Positions 57,644 through 64,000 of a DNA stretch of 64,000 bases are shown piece by piece. This stretch comes from Toxonevra muliebris (lineage: Eukaryota > Arthropoda > Insecta > Diptera > Pallopteridae): positions 124,001-188,000 of the forward strand of contig OY829330.1 of the NCBI GenBank assembly GCA_963691655.1. The letters are read 5' to 3'. The notes under the pieces are model-generated. The model saw only the letters and a program-made list of their open reading frames with translations, was not told where the DNA came from and made no database searches. Numbering within the stretch: the first letter of the stretch is position 1; every line of letters starts with the position of its first letter. The translations under genes and the position numbers were made by a program.

Positions 57644-58426
57644 ATGAAGCCACGTGGTCACAGCGCATATCAATGTCGTGTGTGTGGCGGTGATCATGCA
57701 TTACGCTTTTGCAGGCGTTTTCTGGATGTCAGCATCCAAACAAAGTACGCTATGATTGACCACGCCGGTGCCTGTCGCAACTGCCTCGCATTGACTCATC
57801 GTCCCGTCCACTGCACCAGCCAGCACTCGTGTCAACTATGCCATCTTAACCACCATACGTTGCTCCATCACAGCGACCGCCTACCACCATCGTCCGCCGA
57901 GGCTCGACTATGCCGACTCATCGTTCCCCAGGATACATCACACACAGTACTCCAGCCAACTTTTCTGGGGATAGTCGAGTCTGCCGGTGTGCAAAAAGAA
58001 ATCCGTGGCATGATCAATTACCACCAAGACCGATCCACCATCCTCCTCAGCGAGACCAGTCGACTAGGCATCGCCGTCATCGATGAAGGACGGCAACCAT
58101 ATTGCCATATCACCATCCGGTCACGCCACCACCCAACCCAATCACTGACGATACTATGTCTAGTCGATGTAGGTGACTATGGCCTCTGCCCTCCCCATCA
58201 GGCAGACCAAACTACGGTTTCAACACGATACCTGAACTTGCCCTATGCCGATAAATATTTCTTCAAGGCATATCGCATCGCCATCATTCTCGGTGCTGAC
58301 GCAGCCCCACGGGTACTTCGAGGAACGCCCTACACACCACCCGAGGCTCCAGAAGCTCAAGACACCATCTTCGGGTGGGTCTTCACCGGCGACATACGTC
58401 GCGCAACTACTCAACATGCACCATAA
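57644..58426 (+). CDS. Zinc-knuckle ORF in the env position of the BEL element (260 aa)
   Basis: ATG-initiated, uninterrupted and more GC-rich than its surroundings. N-terminal CRVCGGDHALRFCRRFLDVS, then CRNCLALTHRPVHC and CQLCHLNHHTLLHH repeat the three-knuckle layout of a BEL nucleocapsid, better preserved than in this element's own gag. The C-terminal half (LGIAVIDEG, ADAAPRVLRGTPYTPPEAPE, DTIFGWVFTGDI) matches the end of a BEL protease region, without a D-S/T-G catalytic triplet. It has no signal peptide or membrane segment, so it is not an envelope protein. It may be a captured gag-protease segment from another BEL family, or a host gene made from one. It is the only fully open retroelement-type ORF with an ATG in the window. 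Confidence 0.6.
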   Translation: MKPRGHSAYQCRVCGGDHALRFCRRFLDVSIQTKYAMIDHAGACRNCLALTHRPVHCTSQHSCQLCHLNHHTLLHHSDRLPPSSAEARLCRLIVPQDTSHTVLQPTFLGIVESAGVQKEIRGMINYHQDRSTILLSETSRLGIAVIDEGRQPYCHITIRSRHHPTQSLTILCLVDVGDYGLCPPHQADQTTVSTRYLNLPYADKYFFKAYRIAIILGADAAPRVLRGTPYTPPEAPEAQDTIFGWVFTGDIRRATTQHAP

Positions 58427-58744
58427 ATAAATCGGTGCCATCATCACAACATTAAATCCCCCTTTTTTTTATACATGAATTCTAAGCTATTGAAAGCATA
58501 TTATACTCCCCATGGAGGCCAAATAAAAATAAACAAAGAAAAAAATGTACATGAATTTCTAATATCTGGTCTATACTTTCAGAGACTCAAGCTGGTAGTC
58601 CTTTTTCCATCTTCAAATTACTTATTGCAGATACTGCAAGGCGGGCGGCATGTTTACGCCACAAAGCCAACACTCAATGTGATGACGCATTGGTCGGCCC
58701 CTCCACCAAATATTAGATGGAAGAAATAATTCAATGAGAGGAAA
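58427..58744 (+). other. 3' untranslated stretch of the BEL element
   Basis: Short frame of unknown type (58475-58729, ending APPPNIRWKK) and the purine tract gagaggaaa at 58736-58744 just before the LTR, probably the polypurine tract. Confidence 0.5.
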
Positions 58745-59126
58745 TGTGTCACCCGGTGTGACATTTCAATTGCGCTGTCATCACCGATGACTTTTGCTAC
58801 TCGTTACTAATTTTGAACATTACTCAAGTAACTCTTCAAGTGCAAGGTCGTTCGGATTATTTTTGATTTACACATAACTCCACTGCGAGCACCCGATAAG
58901 GCGCATACTCCACTGCGAGCACCCGATAAGGCGCATAACTCCACTGCGAGCACCCGATAAGGCGCATACTCCACTGCGAGCATCCAACAAGGCGCCTACT
59001 CCACTGCGAGCATTGTTACCTTCAGCAACATTATTGTGTTTTTCTGCCCCAGAGGCTACCGCTCAATAAAGGTCACATTACCAAAAGCAGAGTGTTTTTC
59101 TTTCTTATATCTACATCTACAAAACA
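58745..59126 (+). repeat. 3' LTR of the BEL/Pao element
   Basis: 382 bp starting TGTGTCACCCGG and ending AAAACA, TG...CA type, with AATAAA at 59065-59070. The boundaries rest on terminal dinucleotides and the adjoining purine tract, because no 5' LTR exists for comparison. Confidence 0.6.
58873..59012 (+). repeat. Minisatellite in the BEL LTR
   Basis: Five tandem copies of a 30-31 bp unit (ACTCCACTGCGAGCACCCG ATAAGGCGCAT type); the last two are diverged. Typical of an expanded regulatory repeat in an LTR U3 or R region. Confidence 0.88.
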
Positions 59127-59369
59127 TAGTGAAGCAGACAATTAGAATTAAATTTAGTATTTTAAATTTGAGAACCAGAAAGGATAATAAATATTGCTGA
59201 AAAGTTATAACTCAATAATGAGAAATGAAATCATTATGCTTAATTGGACGATATGCAACGACATTTTTAGTATCATTAAGACAAAATTGGAACATTTAAT
59301 GGCAGTGCTCGTTTATTAAAGCAATTAACTTAAGAGAAAAAACTTGATGCTCACGATTCTCTTTACATT
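59127..59369. other. Spacer between the BEL LTR and right inverted arm
   Basis: AT-rich, nothing recognised. Confidence 0.35.
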
Positions 59370-59942
59370 TATAAAGCTGCGAAGGTGAAGAGCACAAATA
59401 ACGGGAACATCTTTTCTCATTTGTTCAAACTTGTTTAGATATTGCTCACAAATTCTTTAGTTTCGTTTTGATCTACTTGTTTAGCATCGTTTGATCGCTG
59501 ATGATGAGAAGTGGATGTTTATTTTTCAGCCGATTGTTCTGAAACTTTCAGAAACTATCTTTTTAATAATAACAATGATGTATGCAAAAATTTAAGCTAT
59601 TTCGATGTAAAATAAGGGTACCTCCCATACAAATTTTCCACTTTTTGGGGATTTTTTACGGTTTTTTGTATGGGCGGTATGTCTAAAATTATTTTTTTCA
59701 GCAAACAATGTCAAATTCAGTTTTTTCATCCCAAAAAACCCCTCGATACCAATTTTCACCGCAATCAAGAGGAACATGTATCTTCGTAGTATACCCCCAA
59801 GCCAAAACTTCAAAAAAAAATTTTGTATGAAACGCTGCTGATAGGGGGAAAAACGGTTATCACCACTGAGTTCCTTGAGTTAGTTAGAAACTATATGTCT
59901 CCCGTCCGCTACAAAAATTTTTTTTTAAATTCGAGCACAGTG

Positions 59943-60990
59943 TAATAACTCAAAAAACGAACAACTCTAACATACATATATATGGGACGTTTCATGTCAA
60001 CCGGCCCAAAGCTCTTCCCAAAATTGTGAGCAATAGAAATGAACATATTATATGTTGTTATAGTATTTATTATTTTAAGGTTATTATTTAAATACTTTAA
60101 GCTAACTTTCCAAAAATATTTTTTTTTTTTAAAGTCGAAGTTATTGAAATTCTAATTTTAAACTTTTACTTCCGGTTTGGTGCATAAAAAAAATTTAAAT
60201 TTCCGGTCTGATTCCATTATTGAATTGAACAGTAAATTTTCTATTTAAATTACCATGTTCAATATTTTATTGTAAATTTGCTTAATTCTAAAAATTACTT
60301 TTGGAAAGTCCATATTTCAATTACGTCAATTCTTTAAAAACCCATAACTTGGCAAATAAACTTCTTATAAAAAAAAATTGTGTGTCCACATTCATATTTT
60401 CTACAGATTTAAATAAGCCGAATTTCAGAACCTTACTTTTTTACGTTGTCCGCTTCACATGAAATGCCTCATATTCCACTTAAAAGATTTTATATTCACG
60501 AATAAGTGAATATAGTTAGCAATATCTTTCTAGAAAAGGTAAAAACACAACCAAAGCAGACAGCCTGCTATACCATTAAGAGCCGGAACAGAATCAGAGA
60601 CAGAACACTGTCTCTGTCGATTGTCGAAAAATTAAACATCACTTTCTGCTTTATGGTTTTTGTTTTCCATTATATTTTGCTTTCGCAACAATAAAATAAT
60701 TAAGTTAGAATAATTTTAGTCAATTGTGATTATTATTAAAATAGTGTAAATTGTTTATTTGGTGTACAAAATATATGAGTTGCTGGATACATCAAACAGG
60801 AGATGCTGGGTTTGCCCAGTGAATCTCACCCTAGAACAACGTTTTTTTAATACCTGTATGATGCAATTAAAATCGATGGACAATGATAATTTTTTCTCAA
60901 GCTTCCTCTTTTTTAATTACATTTTTGTAATCTGGGTATTTTATATTGAACAAATTCTTTAATTTCTTCTATTAATTTTTCATCTATATC
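59943..60990. other. Non-coding stretch
   Basis: AT-rich with short frames. gagccggaacagaat at 60581-60595 is approximately the complement of a sequence at 61173-61187 (attctattccggctc), a loose inverted relation with the next structure. Confidence 0.35.
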
Positions 60991-60994
60991 CATT

Positions 60995-61440
60995 TTGTTC
61001 AAAATTAAAACCGTTTTTTAATTCCAACAAATAAAACTGATAAAACAGAATAAATGTCAGAAGATAGTAAACATTGCAGAAAATAACACTGAACATACCC
61101 AACCCTTAGCCAAAATATGGCAACACTGACAGCAATGACAGAATCGAAATCGTGAATCGACAATAGCTTTGATTCTATTCCGGCTCTCAAAGCTATTATC
61201 GATTGGCGATGTCGGCAAACAATAAAATACAAGTAAGTATGAAGAAGTCTAGAATGAAATCTTCGGTCGACAATTACTGGCGAACATTCGACAATTAAGA
61301 CTCTATTAAATTTTTTCCTGATCGGCAAGTAACTCTCTCAGTGTTGCCATATTTTAGCTAAAGGTTGGGTATGTTCAGTGTTATGTTTACATGTTCTGAC
61401 ATTTATTTTGTTTTATTTGTTGGAATTCAAAAACGGTTTT
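60995..61440. repeat. Inverted repeat, about 110-bp arms
   Basis: Left arm about 61005-61115 and right arm about 61335-61440 pair over nearly their whole length (cagtgttgcc, ggttgggtatgttcagtgtta and complements), enclosing 220 bp with its own aatagcttt/aaagctatt hairpin. Foldback-like. The CAGTGTTGCC core at the inner arm ends is hAT-terminus-like. Confidence 0.6.
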
Positions 61441-61626
61441 AGTATTCTACAAGATGGATATAGAGTAAAAATTAATAAAGAAACTAAAAAATTTGATTTT
61501 TTGTTCAATTTAAAATCACCAGATTACAAAAATGTAATAAAAAAGAGGAAGAGGAAGGAAATTGCAGATCGGGTCAATTCAAATAGAAAGTTTTAAATAC
61601 ATTTTTAAATTTATATTCAAAAACAA
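61441..61626 (+). other. Open frame of unknown type next to the MADF fragment
   Basis: Codes for a Lys-rich segment (DGYRVKINKETKKFDFLFNL, KKRKRKEIADRV) that ends at 61596. Could be a fragment of a DNA-binding protein; not recognised. Confidence 0.25.
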
Positions 61627-61991
61627 TGGAAGAGCCTGCGAGACGTTTACAAACAAGTGAAGCAGGGAGAAGAGGAGCGCTCAGGAAGTGCAGCACCAGA
61701 GACTAAGCGACCATGGAAGTACTTCCATATGTTGAATTTCCTTGATGCGGTACAGAGTAGCAGAAAGTAAGTTGAATGTTATACCGTACAACCAAGTTGT
61801 GAGGAAATTCAATTTGATCAGATGATTTGTTATAATTTACTATTATATTTTTTCTTCACAGAACCTATGGAAATATCCCGGAGAAGGATGCTATAGATTT
61901 ACCAGAAGATTTAGAATTGCCTGGAACATCGGACCAAAACTGTACACAATCGCCGGAAATGCTCGATGATTCAATGAGTTTCACTCGTTAA
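61627..61991 (+). pseudogene. MADF-domain protein fragment (two exons)
   Basis: Exon 61627-61766 reads WKSLRDVYKQVKQGEEERSG and RPWKYFHMLNFLDAV, the C-terminal half of a MADF DNA-binding domain. Then a 95-bp intron (gtaagt...ttcttcacag) and an exon 61862-61991 reading in frame into TYGNIPEKDAIDLPEDLELP and stopping at TAA. The splice sites and acidic tail look genuine. The N-terminal half of the MADF domain is missing upstream, so the gene is truncated or the first exon is displaced. MADF proteins are fly transcription cofactors or transposon-associated DNA binders. Confidence 0.6.
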
Positions 61992-61992
61992 C

Positions 61993-62430
61993 GATTGTAC
62001 AACGAGTTGTATCGTTTGTAGCGAAGTTGTACAACTTCAACCGTTTTAGTTTCATTGTTTCATCAATTTTTATTGTTTTGATGAAAATGAGTGACAAAAT
62101 GCCATTAATAGAAAATAATAAAACAACGTATAGAAGAGAATTAAAGAAAAAAGATGAAAGCAAAAGAAAAAGTAGTGCTGGGGTGGATAAAATTTGTGAG
62201 TCCAGCTTATGGTATTTCGGCCCTCTAGAATTTCTCACTGATCTTGAGTTGCCTTCTAATCCCATTCGATTCATACATTTTCCCACTAGGTTGTTTGCAA
62301 TACGAAGAACAAAGTAGTAATGAAATTGTACAACTCATTGTACAACGTGTTGGAAAGTGTGTATGAAAAAGCAGTTCAACTCATCGTCCTACGTGTTGTG
62401 CAACAGGTTGTATCGTGTGTAGCCTGCATT
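61993..62430. repeat. Repeats of gttgtacaac type around a MADF fragment
   Basis: Palindromic GTTGTACAAC-like blocks and ttgtatcgtttgtagc-type direct repeats occur at 61993-62040 and 62325-62425, bracketing the MADF-like frame. It may be a small element that captured it. Confidence 0.5.
62081..62317 (+). pseudogene. Second MADF-domain fragment
   Basis: ATG frame MKMSDKMPLIENNKTTYRRE continues as ELKKKDESKRKSSAGVDKIC and ESSLWYFGPLEFLTDLELPS, the second half of a MADF domain (YRRELKK, S-AG, LWYF-L-FL). The N-terminal half is absent, and the tail after ELPS looks out of family. It differs from the fragment at 61627, so it is not a simple duplicate. Confidence 0.5.
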
Positions 62431-63660
62431 AGATTCTATTCGAATTCTCTCAACTACAGAATGCTTCCTCTCTTATAAGAGGGGAAACATTGCCATATTT
62501 TTCACACAAAAATCAAGTGCTGCCAGGTTTTAATACGAAAATACATGCATTTTTTTCGAGTTTTACTTTGTTTCTTTTTTCGATGATTTTAAATAAATAA
62601 ATTTAATTAATGCAAAAGTTGTTTAAAATTGCAAAAATTTAATGTAAAAAACGAAATAGCCACCTCCAAAATTTATTTTTTAGATAGAGTCATTAGATAA
62701 GCAATGTCCACCTAATTTCGACATTCATTCCAATTAAAACAGGCATCATTTTTATTGTATTTATTTATTATGTTCAGTTATATATTGTTTTTTTTTTCAG
62801 CTTTGCTAAATATTTATATAATATTTGCTTTATTTTCATTTAAATTTTCTGCTTTTGTTGGTGGATTTCTAGTAATGAGTATATGATGGTGCATTCTAAG
62901 TGCAAATTAAGCAAAAATTGTTTGTTTATTTTTTGTTTTGTTTTTAATTTTGTTGGTTTTTTTTTCAATTTTCTGCTGTCAAGTTATGCTAATCATAAAT
63001 TTTTATCAGCTTATATATAAATATATATACTTTTTTTTATATATGTATTTACATACATACATGTATATATTTGTTTCATATATGTATGTATTTGTTTCAA
63101 ACTTGATATTATTCTTTATGCATTTATTTCAAGTTAAAATAAAAAATTTTTGTTTTATATAAATTGCAAAAATGAGTTACATATGTTTTGTTTTAAGAAT
63201 TACCTTATTTTTTGTAAAATAAATCAACTTTCTTTTAATATTTATGTATTTAATAGGCTAATTATATATGTATGTATTGCAACAAGTACTTTGGTTGTCG
63301 CCTTTTTATTTTGGTTTTGTTTTATATCTACATATGTACTACACTCCAATACGTTAATAAACGTATGCCTAACATATATATGCATATGTACGCCCGATTC
63401 CGGCCCTAACACGCAAGGCAGTATTGTAGGTTGTTACACAAGGGCTGGAATTTATAAGAACCCAATTTATTTTTTATGTAATATTATAGTTTTAAACTAT
63501 TTAAAGATTGTAATTGAAAAGGTCTATATATGACAAGAAAATATCTTTGGACTTAAACAAAATTAAATTTTATAAATAGTATTTTACTAATACAATGAAG
63601 ATAAGAGTGGCTTATTTCTTCCCAAAACCATACCTTAAACAGAAATGTTTGCTACAAGTA
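62431..63660. other. AT-rich stretch with TATGTA-type microsatellite DNA
   Basis: Poly-T tracts and catacatacatgtatata/tatgtatgtatttg repeats around 63030-63100 and 63260-63390. The small frames here are simple-sequence translations. Confidence 0.45.
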
Positions 63661-63661
63661 C

Positions 63662-64000
63662 ACTGAGGGAAAAATGCTGTTATATCAAACGGAAGGATAT
63701 TAAACCAACAGATTTTGCTGTTAAATCCATCCAAAAGTGAACTCTGTTATATTAACAGACAATGTGCTGTTGATGTTGCACCGCTTCGAAAAACAAAAGT
63801 ACAAAATAGTAACTGCCAAAATTCCTCACGGTATAGCCTTGTAGTCTAGTGCGCAAGCAAGCACGCAGCCACTTGTGACTAAAGTTCAAGTCCCACAAAT
63901 TTCTTTTTATATTTTTTTTTTAATAATTTTCAAAATCAAAAAAAATTTTTTTATTCTTAAATTATTTTTTTCTATTTGTTTTTTGTTCAATTTATTTTTT
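63662..64000. mobile_element. Left end of a second CACTA-like element (partial)
   Basis: TA then CACTGAGGGAAAAATGCTG at 63662 resembles the terminus CACCGAGAGAAAAAGCG at 41765. It is followed by repeated CTGTTA/TAACAG motifs (63679-63775), i.e. subterminal repeats of a different sequence. The other end is outside the window. Confidence 0.4.
63832..63900 (+). other. tRNA-like sequence at the right edge
   Basis: GTAGTCTAGTGCG (63841-63853) resembles box A and GTTCAAGTCCC (63884-63894) box B, with tRNA-like spacing and a T-rich run after. Reads like a SINE head or tRNA pseudogene. Confidence 0.4.

Larger units (their letters stand above)
52322..59126 (+). mobile_element. BEL/Pao LTR retrotransposon, 5'-truncated
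   Basis: Gag (DUF1759-like plus CCHC), protease, RT (YVDD), RNase H, integrase, an extra zinc-knuckle ORF and a 3' LTR are present. No 5' LTR or primer site exists left of gag. The base composition is more balanced than in the surrounding AT-rich DNA. Breaks: TAG at 52420-52422, frame overlap at 53547-53583, TAA at 55209-55211, TGA at 55740-55742, and a frame change in a G6 run near 55844-55849. Confidence 0.87.
50771..59942. mobile_element. Long inverted-arm structure (foldback-like) around the BEL element
   Basis: Left arm 50771-51236 plus 52144-52320 and right arm 59370-59942 are reverse complements over about 550 bp, from CACTGTGCT at the left edge to AGCACAGTG at the right edge. taata lies on both outer sides (one extra A on the left). 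CACTGTG termini with a 5-bp duplication would suit Transib, and long arms suit Galileo/P-type foldbacks. No transposase was seen, so the class is open. The left arm is interrupted by 907 bp (51237-52143) that begins with a partial tandem copy of the arm. Confidence 0.6.

Noticed and set aside
57644..58426. BEL envelope gene by position
   Set aside because: Protein has zinc knuckles and no signal peptide or transmembrane segment; it resembles gag/protease instead.
58873..59012. 30-bp repeats that look like a CRISPR array
   Set aside because: Head-to-tail copies without spacers inside an LTR; a minisatellite.
62938..63533. 74- and 127-codon frames in the AT-rich right part
   Set aside because: Composed of TATGTA/TTTG simple sequence giving Tyr/Phe/Ile-rich translations; no homology pattern.

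Overview
The window reads as one TE-dense, AT-rich stretch of an insect nuclear genome. The best guess is a cyclorrhaphan (higher) fly. The reasons are short GT-AG introns, MADF-domain and papain-family gene fragments, TATGTA/CATACA microsatellites, an LTR element of the 17.6/297-like Gypsy type (LTRs starting AGTTAT and ending TAATT, Ser-tRNA-like primer site), a BEL/Pao element, Helitrons and hAT/CACTA-type elements. No bacterial features are present. Species assignment is inference only.

Layout. 1-400: 3' end of a non-LTR element. 1058-2550 (minus): exons of a cathepsin-L-like peptidase that stop before the catalytic His/Asn half. 3319-37193: a tandem array built from one Gypsy-type element. 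Only the first copy has a 5' LTR (3319-3534). A unit running from mid-gag through pol, 3' LTR and about 2 kb of flanking DNA is present four times (A 4583-12582, B 12583-23447, C 23448-26156, D 26157-37193), always joined at the same breakpoint. A hAT-like element sat in the RNase H/integrase border before the duplication. Later events mark single units: a 3.1-kb Helitron in B, a 5.6-kb deletion in C, and a 5'-truncated CR1/Jockey-group element in D.

37194-47250: nested DNA elements. A minus-strand Helitron (39502-41622) sits in a palindromic target. Beside it is a tRNA-like repeat that was itself split by a 3.4-kb CACTA/EnSpm-like element (41765-45212) and by a 2-kb hAT-like foldback (45267-47249). 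47301-52001: two decayed copies of an arthropod repetitive gene family plus small tRNA-like fragments. 50771-59942: two long inverted arms enclose a 5'-truncated BEL/Pao element (about 52322-59126). This element has gag, protease, RT, RNase H, integrase, a 3' LTR, and an unusual second zinc-knuckle ORF in the env position. 61000-62440: an inverted repeat and two MADF-domain fragments. The right end (63662 on) starts another CACTA-like terminus and carries a tRNA-like sequence.

No intact host gene was found. All retroelement ORFs carry stops or frameshifts. The most unusual points are the amplified retroelement-plus-flank unit (with an exon-like ORF and a 69-nt perfect-stem hairpin in its host-derived part), the zinc-knuckle ORF after the BEL integrase, recurrent tRNA-like modules inside Helitron-type repeats, and the 9-kb inverted-arm structure around BEL. 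Junction-level statements were read from the sequence. Family names come from recognised motifs, without database searches.
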